Assembly: GCA_049999725.1 (NCBI GenBank)
Contig: JBNGIS010033894.1
Span: 124,001 to 188,000, forward strand
Direction of reading: 5' to 3'
Length of the DNA: 64,000 nucleotides
From: Haplomitrium mnioides
Taxonomy: Eukaryota; Marchantiophyta; Haplomitriopsida; Calobryales
Shown here: in pieces, positions 44,547 through 57,445 of the stretch
Layout of the letters: each line of letters begins with the position of its first letter
Position numbering within the stretch: the stretch's first letter is position 1
The notes under the pieces: generated by a model
Seen by the model: only the letters and a program-made list of their open reading frames with translations
What the model was told of the DNA's origin: nothing
Databases searched by the model: none
Position numbers and translations under genes: made by a program

Positions 44547-45427
44547 CTAATCTATAAACTCTTCATCTGTCACCCCTTCAATAGATCCACTTCTCCCTTG
44601 AACTTCCGCACAAAAATCTTCTTCTAGCCTCAATAGAGACGTAATCACCTTCTTCATCTCGGTTGACTCAATCCTAAGTTCATTCAAAACCCCTTGGCTG
44701 TATTCAAATTTAAAACTTTCATGCCTATTCGAGAAGTCAGGAGTGTAATCAGTCAAAGACTGGGTTTCACCTTGATACCCGGGTTGGATCCAGGGAAGCA
44801 CCACCCTTGGCTTCCTCCTGAATCAAACCTTTTTTCGCCCCCAATCTCTTCAATGACTGTTGCTTGGTACAGCCAGGGCTGTCCCAACAATACCATGTAT
44901 GTCGACCTGGATTTTGGATCAATTACTGTATAATCCAGTACAAAAGCTTTACCCCCAATTATTGTATTAATACCAGTCAGAATGCCCTCTGGTATCAACT
45001 TCCTTTGGTCTACCAACCACAGAACTTGTGGAGTCTTTTCTAAATTAGTAAAACTTAAAGCCTGCGCAGTTTCTAACACCATAATGTTTTTACCAGAACC
45101 TCCATCCACTAGCACATCCTTCAAATAACAACCATTAAACAAAATTTCAATCGTTGGAGGTCCATACTCAGGAAGCAAATCTAATTTCAAAAGAGAATAA
45201 GGTACCTCTGTACTAATGTCCATTAATTCAGAAAAAGTGTGTATAGGAGGTAAAGAATACCTCCTTCTTTGAGCAGATGACAATCCTCTCAAACGTTTCC
45301 TTTGTGGCGCTAATAATTCAAGAACTTGCTCAACTATAATATTCGCCAATCTACCCCTAAGGTCCCGGGCTATGTCATACCCCCTCTCTTTTTCTTCCAC
45401 CTTTCCTATCGTAAAATCTCTAGGCAA
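44547..45427 (-). pseudogene. Gypsy aspartic protease region
   Basis: The 224-codon frame includes MDISTEVPYSLLKLDLLPEY, then LKDVLVDGGSGKNIMVLE and STYMVLLGQPWLYQATVIEE. DGGSG..IM is the Tat/Athila version of the retroviral-type D(T/S)G active site. The following frame (44,547-44,804) links to the RT. Confidence 0.88.
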
Positions 45428-45899
45428 TGTTGGCTTACCCTCTTATGTCTTCAGACTAGAAGCAAAGTGAACTCTTTGCTCTTTCTCATGTTCTGCAAGA
45501 GCTGCCTTGGCTTTAGCCTATTTTTGGGCTTTATCAATCTATTCTTGGAGGTCTTGCTGAACTTCTCCCTTAATATCTTTGACTGCACTGTAATACTTAG
45601 GATCATATTGATCATAATCAGGATCTTTAACATCTGGCTGTATACGTATATCTTGTTGGACTGGTTTGTGAATTTTATCCTTCTTACTATTCAGCAAGTC
45701 TTTCTCTTTCTTGAGATTTTGCTAGGCCCTGGTGCACACTTTGTAGCACTCAACATTGTCTGCATCAGTTTCCACTAGTCTCAACTGCTCTTCTAGTGGG
45801 GCAGTATTGGTTTCCACATATTTTACTACATCTTGATTGCTAGTGGTTCTGGGTATTATGCTTCAGTATATCCGCTCTTTCTATAGTTGGTACATAGAG

Positions 45900-47978
45900 G
45901 CACATACCCTAACTGCTTCCTAGGATTCGGACACGCGTTAGCAAAATGTTCCAGACTTCCACAGTTGTAACAACCTGTGAACCTCATGCCCCTTCCCTAG
46001 GCTGTAATTCCTTGTCCCATCGGAACACCACTCATTTGTTGTCTTATTGGATAATGATTAAGTTGACCTTGGTTCTGAACCATAGGTCCTGTCATTGGGT
46101 AAGGAAATCCCGGTTGAGAGGATGGATATACACGCTCCATTGGTTAGCCTCTACCTTGCTGTATTGTATAACAAGGCTGGTTGGGATCCTACATGAAATA
46201 CTCCTCTCGCCCATCTTCAACCCAATATCCTCCTGTACTGACGAATCTAGCATTGGTTGGATACCAACACTCTAGCTCTATATGCCCTTGCTTTTTACAT
46301 TGAGTACACCACATGCTAGCACGCTGCTCAGGAATCGGTCTCCTTTTTGCCTGCTTAGCAGCCTGCCTAACTGCCAACCTCTCCATCTCCTTGGTAAGCT
46401 GGTCTACTGCCTGCTTCCCCAGACAAGTACTTGATTTCTTCTTTGAAGTCCTTTTCTTCCCTCTCTCAGATTTAGAGAAAGTAAGGGATTCGGTTATGGA
46501 TTCCTCATTGAATTCAGAGTCACAAGAACTAGAAGAAGTTTCCCTTTTCTTACCCTTCTTCTTACTCTTGGCCTTCTTATCTCTCTTTCTTTTCTCCTGC
46601 CTTTACTAGAATTAGATGACTCAGAGGATGAGGAAGAACCTTTTTCCACCAGCTGGGCTGTCTCATACACTTCCATCGCAACAACTATTGCAGCTAGTGT
46701 AGTTGCTCCTATCTGACGTACATAACGACTTTCCTTCTTACTCAGCCCTTTCAGGTACCATTCTAGTTCAACCATGGGACTGCTAGGCATAGCCAACTTC
46801 TGTTGCATCAACTTAAAACACTGGGTGTATCGCCTCACAAATTCCCTCTTTCTCTTCTTAATCTTAGATAACTTCGTGAGCAATCTGGTAGTGTATGTTG
46901 CTCCACTTAACTCAATTATCAAGGCATCTCTAAAAAGCAATCCAAGTAGGGTAGATTATTGTTAAACTCGTATACCAGTCTTGTGCCTTCCCTCTGAGTA
47001 ACGCTTTGATCATTCTTAGACGGTCAAAGTCATTATCTTCATTATTGGCTCGATTGATACTCTCAAACTGTTTCAACCAAGCATCTACGTCCTCCCCTCT
47101 TTTCCCCTTGAATACTTTATACTTCATTCTGGTCTTACCTAAAGAACCTCCAATTGCTGGTTCTGGTCCTGACATCTTAACACTACTAGTCACTGGTTGT
47201 AAATAGGAAAATTGAGAATAAATAGGTGTCACTAACGCAGGTGAAGCTACAGGACTACTACTAATACTGGAACTAGTATTTTCTACTGGAAAGTTGTTTA
47301 CTGGATCTGAACTAGGTATTTCTAAACTGGCTAGAGGTTTTGGTAATAACCTTGATAGAGGAAGTTCAGCGCTAGTAGGATTACTAGAATTTCTCTGGAA
47401 CAGGTTTGTCCTACCAACTGAAGCTAACTGTTCTTCTACTACTGCAGGTCTTGCAAATACTAAACCAACAGCCTGTAAAAACAAAGGCCTAGCTGAGGAA
47501 CTAGTTTTGCCTACCTCTCTATTTCTATGGATATTGAATGTATATAGAGGTGTCCCAATTCTAAGCTCTTGAACTGGACTACTAAAAGGACACTCCTTTC
47601 TTCACTCCCTATGTGTCCTAACCAATGGTTCTCTAACAATTGTCTAGATTCTCTACGACCTTCCCAATATTGGAGATTAGCTGCAGCTTGCTTCAGCAAC
47701 TCTCTTCTCTTTCCTGGTTCTGATTTTCCCTCACTTTGTTCTCATCAGGGTTTGAGTCAGTGGACTGCCACATGACCTCTTTAATCCATTCTTGTCATGG
47801 ATCTCACATGGCATATACATCTGAAAACTAAGGCTATCACATAAACAACCAGGTTACTTGTCCTTGGGTGCAGTTTGGCTTTTCTATGTTTCAGATTCCT
47901 TGGCCCAGGAATCCTAGAACCAGCACTCTCATGCTCCCAATACAATAGTTTATTACTGTGATTCCTACCCTGCAACAA
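45900..47978 (-). pseudogene. Gypsy gag with two CCHC knuckles
   Basis: The frame at 46,930-47,484 ends KGEDVDAWLKQFESINRAN-like text and RMIKALLRGKAQDWYTSLT, typical retrotransposon gag. It continues at 46,494-46,940 with RDALIIELSGATYTTRLLTK and SKKESRYVRQIGATTLAAIV. Two knuckles follow, each CX2CX4HX4C: CTQCKKQGHIELEC (near 46,290) and CYNCGSLEHFANAC (near 45,950). Stops and shifts split the gene into at least four pieces. Confidence 0.9.
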
Positions 47979-48078
47979 TTCAGAGCCTCTCTTTTAATCA
48001 AGTTTCAGAAGGACTCTTCATTGGTCCTTTCACTTCTCAAAAGTGATCTATGAAGACAATTATAGAAACTAATATAAC

Positions 48079-48096
48079 TCCTTGGCAACGGCACCA
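48079..48096 (-). promoter_or_regulatory. Gypsy tRNA-Asp primer-binding site
   Basis: On the element strand the site reads TGGTGCCGTTGCCAAGGA, four bases after the LTR end. It differs from the complement of tRNA-Asp at three positions, all of C-to-T/G-to-A type, as expected from deamination of methylated DNA. Confidence 0.85.
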
Positions 48097-48100
48097 AGAA

Positions 48101-51100
48101 TGTTGCAGCCCTCTTTGGAGTATTCCAAATCAAACTACATTGATAAAGTATCGAACCCACAGGGAGCAAAGCATTTCTGTTTTGTCTTTATGATTTTCTG
48201 CCACTTCGAGTTTTAAAGGCAAAGTGAACCAAAAACTTCCTAGACCAGCCCTTCCTAGACCTGATCCTGTTTGATCTTACCTTTCCCACTCAGCTTCTAC
48301 AATGACTAGCAGACCCCTGCCTGCTACTCGTTGTCACATACTAATTTTGGAATCTACTGCAGTATTCTTAGAACAACCAAATTAATCTATTTTTTCAAGC
48401 AACCAACAGACTTTAAGTTTAGGAAAAAGAATGCCTTCACACTTACATCAGCATATGAATTCTAAGTGCAACCTCCATTTTTCCTAGACACTCTTTGCTA
48501 CTGCACACTCGTAGAGAAATCCACCAAACAATTCAAAAATCAAATGAACATAAAAAACGTAATAAGGAAGCCACCCATGTACTCCTCTGGCATGCCCTTC
48601 ACAATATTCGATTTGCTTTTTGCTATTGATTACTGCACAGCTCGCCAATTCTTCATCCACAATCACATTTGAATTTTGATCTCATTACATGTCCTCAAAT
48701 ACAGCTGCCACCAGCACTTAACAACAGGGGGCTCTTCAAAAGAAACATAGAAACTTTATAAAATGAAGAATAACAATAATACACATCTATTCATCTCCAA
48801 GGAAGTAAGGCCAGCCTACTAGACTTATGCCTCCTCGCAACTAACCCTGTCTTACAACTAAACTAACAACTAACTATGGTAATCTAACTACTGCTAGTAA
48901 GAAAAACTAATTTCTATAACTATTACTAACACTAACTTGTCTAATCACACATTTCTAACTATACTACTCTATCTAACATGCTATAGATAATATATTTTTA
49001 CCACCTGCTCCTGAAGCATGCACCTCCTCTATTTCTTGACATAACCCAGAGCTCTCTAGATCATTCTTGTAAACTGATCTCTTTAGACCCTCCTCTCAGA
49101 GCAAAAAAAAAACTAACTCTAACTTCCCCTCATCACTAGAACAAAAGCTATTAATAGTTCCTGAAAAGAAAATTAAACTTCTTTACTAATTCACTAACTC
49201 TCTTCAACCGCCTTCAACAAACTTCCAATCAAGACCGAATTGGCGACAAGTCACCCCTTTGGCCACTCGACCTTCTCACTCTTCACCTAGCTTGTTATAA
49301 GAACATTGGATGGCTCCTTCACAACATAACTTCTTTGTATCGTCGTATAAGAACAATGTATCAATCCTCGTTTAAGTTAACTCGTCGAAAACTCGAGGAA
49401 AGAACAACACACGTCTAGGCTTCCTTCACTAACTTGTGAAAAAGTTTGATGTAAGAACGACAAAGAAACACCTTTGACACCAGTTCCTCGAATTTTCCGC
49501 ACTTACCCGTCAAACTTTCATCTGGTGCATCTAGTCCGTTTTGAACTTTCAAACTCATCCTTTCCTCAGTCTGGAGCTTCGATAGATCACCCTTTCGGCT
49601 GATCATTCATTGCTCTCTGCGATTCTTCACATGAGATATTGTCCAATCCACTCTTCCACAACGGATCCCTCTTAAATAGGCTCCCCACTACGGATACCCA
49701 CACGGACACCTTCATCGGATCCACTTTAACTAGGGTCTCCACTTCGGAGGCACCATCGGAACCACCTTAATCGAGCTCTCCACTTATGATGGTTACTTTC
49801 CGATCTGATTCTTGGATCCGCACGGAAGCTCGATATAGGAATTGTGTAGAGTTCCTCTTCTCACTAACACGGCCGGACCTTGAATTTTCAAATCCTTCAT
49901 CAATTTCACCTCCTCACAACTGCATTCCTTCTCTAACTTGATTTCTGCAACGGATTCTTCCCAAGTCGACATAGCTGGTCAATTCTCCTTAGGGATCTTC
50001 TTCGTTGTTCCAACTTCTTGCCATTATTTCTCTCAATAAATCTGAAGCACTTTCATCCTTATCCCAAAGCTCCACCACTTCATGCACATTTGTTAAAGCT
50101 CTGCTCGACTTTGCTTCATATTTGCAGCTCTTCTTTCGTAGTTGGGACCTTTTTCTCCATCGCAAAGGCTTTTCTTCCGCATTTCTAAGCATCCGACATT
50201 CCTCTTTGCAGCATGTCAATCCATAGCACAGATTTCATCATTGCACAGGCTGATCGTCGCAGTTTAATTCTTTGTTCAAAACACTTCCTCGCTAGTCTTT
50301 GCTTCGTAGGGGGTTTCTTCATAACTACAGATCTTTGATTGGAATTTTCGTCAATAAACTTCCATCATTGTGTAACTTTGTCGCAAGGACATTCTCAAAG
50401 AGCTGAAAGCAAAGATGTTCATGCAGAAACCTCCACCGCAACTGGTTGATCTCCTCTACTTTAAGTGCCAAATCTAATCCTGCCATCCATTGAACTACTC
50501 ACAACCACAAGTAAGAACTAAGTTAACATGATCAAATTCCTCCATGAAATCATCAGCAATCGATCAGACTCATGGAATCAAGCGAATCGATCCATCGCTT
50601 CTGCATCATAGCACTCCCAAGCTCGTTGAATGACAGCTCTCCATTTATCCCATAAACATTCTTCCACAAACTTGTATTTGTATATAAGTCATTTTCTCTC
50701 TCTTTCTTTTGAGAGGCATCCCCTTATAGGATATAAGGCCACTGCATCTTTCATGTGCATCTGGACGGATCTAGTTCACGGCACAGGGCAAACTGTCCTT
50801 CGACTCAACAAGTTAGATACTAGGGAGTAGTCTAGAGTAATTTAGAGACCAGCCGACCTTCAATACTTAAGGTAGTTTTAGCATTTTTTCTTTTTATTTT
50901 ATTTTACTTCTAATAATTCAAATATCTTCCCTTGTCTATTCTACTGTAGCCTAATCTTCTATTTTAATAAAAATGAATAAACAAAACTCATTATCAAACT
51001 GCATAATCACCTTCCTCATTGTATCTCTTACCTTCAGCTATCCTTATCACTTCCCCTGAAATAGGACAAAGTTGCCACAACAACAAAAAAACATGATGAT

Positions 51101-51222
51101 CATTCCAACATGACTAGATTACTCCATTTCTCCTCTTCATCACCTTTCTAGGCCGTCATTAATAACACTTGAGCTATCTTTAGATCGTTTTCAATTTCTT
51201 GCCCCTGAAGTGCACTCTCACA
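48101..51222 (-). repeat. Gypsy 5' LTR (3.1 kb)
   Basis: It aligns with 38,505-41,648. The inner end abuts the PBS and the outer end abuts target copy GGGTT. Confidence 0.95.
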
Positions 51223-51227
51223 GGGTT

Positions 51228-52202
51228 CGTATACTCTAGTTTCGAAAAAGAACGGGTGTACACGCTAGTGTTGTCTCCTCTGCTGGATAGTTCCTAGCAA
51301 AGAAAATGGAGAAGACAAGAGTCTCATGAAGAACTGCAGATTGAAATAGTGAAGAAAGATCACAATGGAAACATAACAAAAGAGGAGAGTATGACCTGAT
51401 AGGTGTTGCTGTCGAAGAGTATGAGGGGTAAACAGCTTCAGCCTATCATAAGTGAGGAACAAAGAAAGACAAACAAGGAGGATACAATGTAGGTTGGCCT
51501 CGGACAAGTGTAGAATGATGTGGTGCTTTGCTGGAGTCAACGAGTAAAGAAGGCAGTGAACCAATGCTCTGTGGATGTCGTCAAATAGAGGGAAACAAAA
51601 GAAATGAGCAGTCATCCGTGAGGTTGTAGTAGGGAGTGATGTGGTCAAGTAGAGAGCAAAGGGTCTTCAAGTGGGTAACACAAAGTGTCACTAAGTATAA
51701 GCGCCAATATCCACCAAGCAAAAAGATAAGAGGTTCGCTGAACAGGGAACACGAGGTTGCTAAGTAAATGAACCGAGCGTCGTCAAACCTAAGAGTGAGG
51801 ATTTGTCAAACAAGGGAGCAAGAAGTTGCCAAGCAAAACATCAAGCTACGGTGGCTTTGAAAATGAGCAAAATGTTTGAACAAGGAGCTAGGGTTGTGAA
51901 GGTGAGTGCGCCCTAGTTTGTACGGGAGGTTTTCAAAAGGAAACAAAAAAAAATGAATGAGAAGCAAATGGTGAGAGGGAAAAAATAAATAAAAGAGAGG
52001 CAATACTTGAGACAGATGTGCATTAGAAAAAAAGGTAAGGAAAAAGGTGTCGCCGTACAGAATTGGAGAAAAAGTTCAGCGCCGAGAGAAAGAAAATATG
52101 AGTACGCAAAATGACAAGCATGTGGGAGCTTTCTGAGGTGTTGGTGCAAATGGAGCATATGCAGAAGAAAATATTTCTGTAGAGTCTATTGTGTTGATAA
52201 CG
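51228..52202 (-). other. Copia 5' leader, proximal half, and putative primer-binding site
   Basis: This is the leader segment between the gypsy insertion and the copia 5' LTR. Next to the LTR the element strand reads CGTTATCAACACAATAG, which does not match the tRNA-iMet complement (TGGTATCAGAGC) used by most plant copia elements. Minus-strand open frames of 65-127 codons here have no domain. Confidence 0.55.
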
Positions 52203-52310
52203 TGTTATCGTATGAGCACCACACATATACACACTTGAGTCTCCAAGATGAATGAGTAGAATAGATCATGGATAACTACTTACTTAGGGTATATTTATGT
52301 TCCTATAACA
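52203..52310 (-). repeat. Copia 5' LTR, 108 bp
   Basis: The ends are TGTTAT...ATAACA, a perfect 6-bp inverted repeat. The length is exactly that of the 3' LTR. Confidence 0.9.
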
Positions 52311-52422
52311 TAAACCAATTTTTGAGTTTAATATTTTCTAATGAAAATTTTTGTAACTATCAAAAGATGTAACTTTTGAAGAAATTTTTTTTTAAAAACA
52401 ATTTCGAATGCGAAATATAATA

Positions 52423-52460
52423 GGAACTCAATAGCGGTTCTTGGTTCAAAGTAGCGGTTG
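52423..52460 (-). repeat. Conserved end motif, copy 2, inverted
   Basis: Reverse-complemented it reads CAACCGCTACTTTGAACCAA followed by GAACCGCTATTGAGTTCC. Removing the copia nest places it 0.88 kb beyond the stop of methyltransferase-like copy B. The octamer AACCGCTA occurs twice within the motif. Confidence 0.6.
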
Positions 52461-53039
52461 TTAACCATTGGTCATCTTACAAAACCCTTTATGTTTCTAT
52501 AGCGAAAGAAAGTTTGACTTTTTTTGAGTTTTCCTTATGGACATAGTCATTAGGAACCTCAAAGATGGTAGCAATTGAATAGATATTAGAAAGTTCAAAG
52601 AAGTGGTTACCGGATTTGAAAATCACTTGATGTAGACATTGCATTCTATTTCTCTTATAGGCTGTAACATTGAAGATAGATCCAAAGCCATTTATACTCT
52701 AGGTTTCATAGACCAATCCCTATGCTTTGGACAAAAGCCCTAGCTTTTTTTTCTCCACTACAATAAACAACCACTACTATGAACAAGGAACAAACTACTC
52801 AAAACATAAACTAGTTTTCCAAACCAGAAAACAAAATTTTATGTTCAAAACAAGAGAAATACAAGGGTAATTTTCCAAGAAAAAAATTGAATTTTTTTTA
52901 CTTGATATTTGGTATTTCCAACAAGTTTATTAGATCAAAATAAAATATTTTCATGTAAAATTTAATGAAATTCTTAGCTTTTTTTGTGAAAATGTTGAAA
53001 CCCTTAAATTTAATCAAAACATTTTGGATAGAAAACCTG

Positions 53040-53300
53040 GGTTTAGTAATCAAGGTCCATGGAGGTTTAAGCAATCCAGATGCGCAAGAGGTTCCAAAAT
53101 TAGTTCTAGAGTCCATACATGCATAAGGTTTAGTAATCCAAAAGTGAAGTGGCTTCAACAATCCAAATGCGCAAAGGGTTCTAAGTTCTACACTAGAGTC
53201 TCTTTGTGTATAAGTTTAAGTAGTTTAGGAGCACAAAGGCTTCAACAATCCATGCGCACAAAGCCAAAGGGTTCAATAGTCCTAACACTTAAATGCTTCT
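53040..53300. repeat. Diverged palindromic-type repeats 3' of DUF7869-like copy B
   Basis: Units such as AATCCAGATGCGCAAGAGGTT, one base over a 20-mer split, and AATCCATGCGCACAAAG recur at roughly 25-40 bp. The dyads are more worn than in other arrays. A plus-strand frame through them is a repeat artefact. Confidence 0.5.
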
Positions 53301-53599
53301 ACACAATGAGTACGTAAAAAATAATATAACAATATTTTTTGATTTTGAGTAGTTTGACGAATAAATTGAAGATTGCTAATTTTGTTTGAAGTACATTGAT
53401 AGATGGAAAGAACTATTGAACCCTAATTTACTTTGAAGAGCTGAAGTATGCAATGAAATTCATTTCAATTGAAAGAAATTATTAGAATAAAAAGGTTTAT
53501 AAATTTTTTGAAAGACACAAAATGTAAATTTCAACAGAAGTTGAAAGCATCTTCTTACAATGTATTAGAGAAATATTTATTTCAAAAATAGAATCATAA

Positions 53600-55400
53600 A
53601 TAGATTCAACCAATGGTCTCTATTTCCTTAAAGTCACCTTCAGAGGATTCATTAAGATTCTAATGGTCCCGTTCAATGTTGATCTCATTGTTTGATTCTC
53701 TTTCAAACACTTGAGAATGAATTTCTTTTTGTCTCTTGTATTCAAATAGGTTACATTTGCTGATTGCTAAAATGGTTTTTCGTAATTGGTTTTTCTATGA
53801 GAAGGAAATCAAAAGAGAGAACCATGATCTTTGTTTCATCTAGATCATTGATAGTTAGATTGTGTTTGTGTTTTCTATTTGTTGATGTCATTTTCTCTTG
53901 AAATTATTGCTGAAAAAATGCATACTCATCCTTACAAGCATACCATTTATCATATACTTGCTTTGGATTTGGAAGTTTTTCCTTATCAAATTACAAAAAT
54001 TTGAAGACCTTTGCAATCCAAAACAGTATAATCTTTGGGTCAAGTGATGCAACAACACAAATAGACATTTTGGCTTTCATATCATGTATGTTGCCAAATT
54101 TATGATAGTATTTTATTTGATGGAAATGATTTCTTCTCTCGACCTAGAAGCTCCAACATATATTGCTCAATGCGGACAAAATATACATTCAATTGGAGCC
54201 TTTTCTTCTTGTTACTAAACATCAACTTGAGAAGGTACACCAACATTTTGAGAATCATTACAAGAACTTGTTGATTGTAAAGCTAGAAACGTGAATTTTG
54301 TTTTGAGTCTTCTATGTTTTCTTTGAATGATGTACACCACAATCCTGTGCTAGATAAGAAAAATTCATTCTTCAATTAAATGTGAGAATCTGTGAGGAAC
54401 TTGTGGTAGCTCTCACTTATGTCGTTTTAAATTACAAAGACCACTTTGTTCATATCAACTTCTCTTGCTTCTTTTTGAGATTGTTTGATTCCGGAATAAG
54501 CCTTTAAGAAGATCAACATTATATTGAGAAATTTTCTGCCTACTTTTAGTAGACATTTGAGTTTTTGAACACCACCCAAAAGCAATTAAAATTCATCTAT
54601 TGAAAACTATTTTCTCCAAGTCTTTGTATCCAAATTACTCAACTTGAACTTAAATTGTTGATCAAAAGTTATGTCATGAATCTTTTGAACCAAGAAAGAA
54701 GTTTGTTATAGAAAAAATTTGAAATCCCAAGTCTCTTGTAGAAGAACTACTTCAGGCTTTGGATTATAAGACAATTGTAGCGCATCGGTAAGATTCGTTA
54801 GAGTAAATGCATTGACATGTTTCAAATGTTTCAAGAATCTACTTAACATTAGATAAATTTGATCATGGGTATATCCAACCTTTAGAAATCCTAATTTTAT
54901 TTCTTGCAACGCATTCTTAGTAGTTAAGAGACTAAAATTTCTACACAAAGTGAAATTGTTTTTCTCTCATATCGAGTGCCAAGCTGAGGATACAATATAG
55001 GAGTTAGCTACCCATGAAACTCACATAGTATATTGTTCAACACTATAGTGGTCAAGTTGTTGTCAACTTTGAAGTTGCTATAGGTTAAAAAGACCCTCCA
55101 GAAAAGAGTATGGTTGAAACTTAAAGCATAGACAACATACATACCGACCAATTCTTTGGTGGTGATTGTCAATGTGGAGTCACTACTTTATTTTGATCTA
55201 TGCCATCAATCATGATGTCCAAGTACCTTTGACCATCAATAGAACATTTTCTTTGATGGTTTGCAAATTTTGTTCTTTCTTTCATTTTTTGATCACGATG
55301 AAGAAACAAATGGCAATAATATTTGATTGCAACATAAAAAAAATAGTATACATTGCTAGTATTAGAAAAATAGAATTTCATTGAGAATTTGAAAAGAGTT
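53600..55400 (-). pseudogene. DUF7869-like gene, copy B (3' half)
   Basis: The copy begins in the exon after the large intron. It reads HRDQKMKERTKFANHQRKC, IMIDGIDQNKVVTPH (55,200), a degraded LYPQLGTRYERKT (55,000), KLGFLKVGYTHDQIYLMLSR (54,870), TLTNLTDALQLSYNPKPEVV and LLQETWDFKF. The C-terminus ends with NESSEGDFKEIE near 53,620. It is colinear with 21,720-23,480 of copy A. The 5' half is absent. GHTHDQID has become GYTHDQIY. Confidence 0.6.
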
Positions 55401-55693
55401 TGGAATGAACCTCTTTCATGCGTAGTGTTGCAAAGAACATCATAAAGTTAGAAAAAATGAACACAAAAGAAATAGATCCCTTTGGGGTGTCTTAGTTTAC
55501 AAAAAGAAAATCTAGATCCTTTTTACTCTAAATTGTAAGTGTACAAGAAGTTAGATACAACAACAATATTTTCTAGATGAGGTTAGACTCTATGAACGCA
55601 TAGGGTTATAAAAATATATATTAACAAATCTTAAATGTGCTCGAGGCTGTAGATGCACCTAGAGTCTCAAACAACAACAATGAATTTCATTAG

Positions 55694-55727
55694 CCGCTAC
55701 TTTGAACCAGGAACCGCTACTGAGTTC
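55694..55727 (+). repeat. Conserved end motif, copy 3
   Basis: It reads CCGCTACTTTGAACCAGGAA followed by CCGCTACTGAGTTC and lies 0.99 kb beyond the 3' end of methyltransferase-like copy C. The inward side is toward higher coordinates, as in copy 1. Confidence 0.6.
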
Positions 55728-56044
55728 TTGTTTCACTTGGTAGTCGAAAATATTTTTTTGTGATTTGGTATTGAAAAACATCAATTTTACGTTTGTCACC
55801 TTTTTTTTTTCATAAAGAAAATCATTTTCTAGAAATACAAATTGCATATTTTACATTGAGATTATATGTGAAATTTTTTTATAATAAACACACTAGAAAA
55901 AAAGCATTTTGGTTATTGAAATGTTTTATTAAAACCTCACACTATTGTGAATACACTAAATTCATCAAAAATAAAATAGAACATATATCTTTTTATGAAA
56001 AAAAAATTCTAAGCAAACGTGAACGTCTAGTCAGGTACACACTT

Positions 56045-56585
56045 TGACCGTCATAGTTATTAAATCATGTGCAAGCATAGACTCCAAACTAGAACCCTTA
56101 AGTCTATGCACGCATAGACTCCGAAAGAGAATCCTAAAGCCTATGCGTGCTTAGACTCTGAACAAGAAAAATAAAGCTATGCACATAAGGAATTTGAACT
56201 AGAACCCTAAAGCCTTTTCACGCCAAGATTCTAAACAAGAACCTTAAAGCCTATGCATACATGGACTTTGAACAAGAACCCTTTGGCTTATACATGCATG
56301 GACTCCAAACAAAAACCTTAAAGCTTATGCATGCATAGACTCCGAACGAGAACTAGAAAGCTTATGTGAGCATAGACTCTAAACCAGAATGTAAAGCCTG
56401 AGCAGCCAAAGATTGCAAGAATTCATGTGCACTTGGACTCCAAGCCCATGTAGATAGGGACTCCAAGCCCATGTGCATAGGGACTCCAAACCATTCTTAG
56501 ATAAGAAATTGACTCCAAACCATTCTTAGATAAGAAATTGACTCCAAACCATTCTTAGACTGACAATTGACTCAAACCATTCTTA
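56045..56585. repeat. Palindromic array plus 29-bp repeats 3' of methyltransferase-like copy C
   Basis: About twelve units of TATGC(A/G)(T/C)GCATAGACTCC type alternate with the spacer GAAC(A/T)AGAACCCTAAAGCC up to 56,480. Three units of GACTCCAAACCATTCTTAGA with TAAGAAATT follow at about 56,480-56,570. The array is outside the coding exons but inside the conserved end motif. Confidence 0.75.
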
Positions 56586-57445
56586 GGCGCACCAAATTGA
56601 ATCATGATCAAATGACTTGAAATGGATTGAGAGTGCAACAAGTTGAAACTTTGGCAAATAAAAATTTGTAAAAAAATACTTTATTAATAACACAATTTGT
56701 TCAAATAGATGCTCAGGCTCTGTCCTCCTTGGGAGGAAAGGTCTTATCTAAATCCAAAAGCTGAGTATCTGCAGCCGCTAGAGAGTCTTGGCAAGACTTT
56801 TCAATCCCAAATATTGCAACAAAGTCATCAGTAGCACCTGTAGTACCAAGAGGAACAGGTTCCTTGTAGTATGCATAAACTAACTGTGACTCAGTCACAT
56901 CAGATGGCAAAGAAGCCATCGTCAAAACCCTCTGAGGTATGTAGATAGACTGACGTCTGTCACATTCCACTGCGATGCAGTTTTGCATCAACTTTAAAGC
57001 ACAAACAAGGCCTATGCCAGACCCAGAGCAAAGATCTAAGATCCAATCTTACTCTATTGACAAATGGTCGATGAAAAAATTATAAAGAGTCTACAACTTC
57101 TGATAAACATTGATAGAAACATCATCTCGTGGATGTTTAAGTTTGGCAAAAACCGCATGACAACTAAAAACAATACGCATGATCTGCCGAGGAAGTCCAA
57201 TCAAAGGAGCATGCTGCAAATTAAAAAGCCTCATCCTCCTCTTCTCTTCTTTCATCCAATAGCCCACATTCCAATATTTGTGAGCATGTGCGTCTCTAGA
57301 ACAACCAGAATGATGAATGTTGCTTTTGTTCTTATAAAAAGAAAAAGAGACAAATCAAAAATTGCAACCAAAATGAAGGAAAAGTAAAAAAGAGAAATCA
57401 AAAACAAAAAAAATAAAAGAACAACTTACCAGATGTCGTGGTCAA

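Larger units (their letters stand above)
38505..51222 (-). mobile_element. Full-length Ty3/gypsy element, Tat/Athila-like, minus strand
   Basis: The element is 12,718 bp and is flanked by a perfect 5-bp duplication, GGGTT (38,500-38,504 and 51,223-51,227). LTRs of 3,144 and 3,122 bp both start TGT(C/T)GCAGCCCTC and end CTCTCACA. On the minus strand the order is LTR, tRNA-Asp PBS, gag, protease, RT, RNase H, integrase, polypurine tract, LTR, which is the gypsy order. No chromodomain follows the integrase. Seven differences fall in the first 104 aligned LTR bases by eye, so it is not a recent insertion. Multiple stops break the ORFs. Confidence 0.95.
27998..52310 (-). mobile_element. Ty1/copia retrotransposon, minus strand, broken by two nested insertions
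   Basis: Two 108-bp LTRs (27,998-28,105 and 52,203-52,310) bound the element. The flanks are CAAAC on the left and TAAAC on the right, a target duplication with one change. In minus orientation the internal order is leader, gag with CCHC knuckle, protease, integrase, reverse transcriptase, RNase H and polypurine tract, the copia order. A 3.7-kb solo LTR (29,570-33,286) and a 12.7-kb gypsy element (38,505-51,222) interrupt it. Removing both with their duplications leaves about 7.9 kb. The domains carry many stops and shifts, so it is inactive. Confidence 0.9.
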
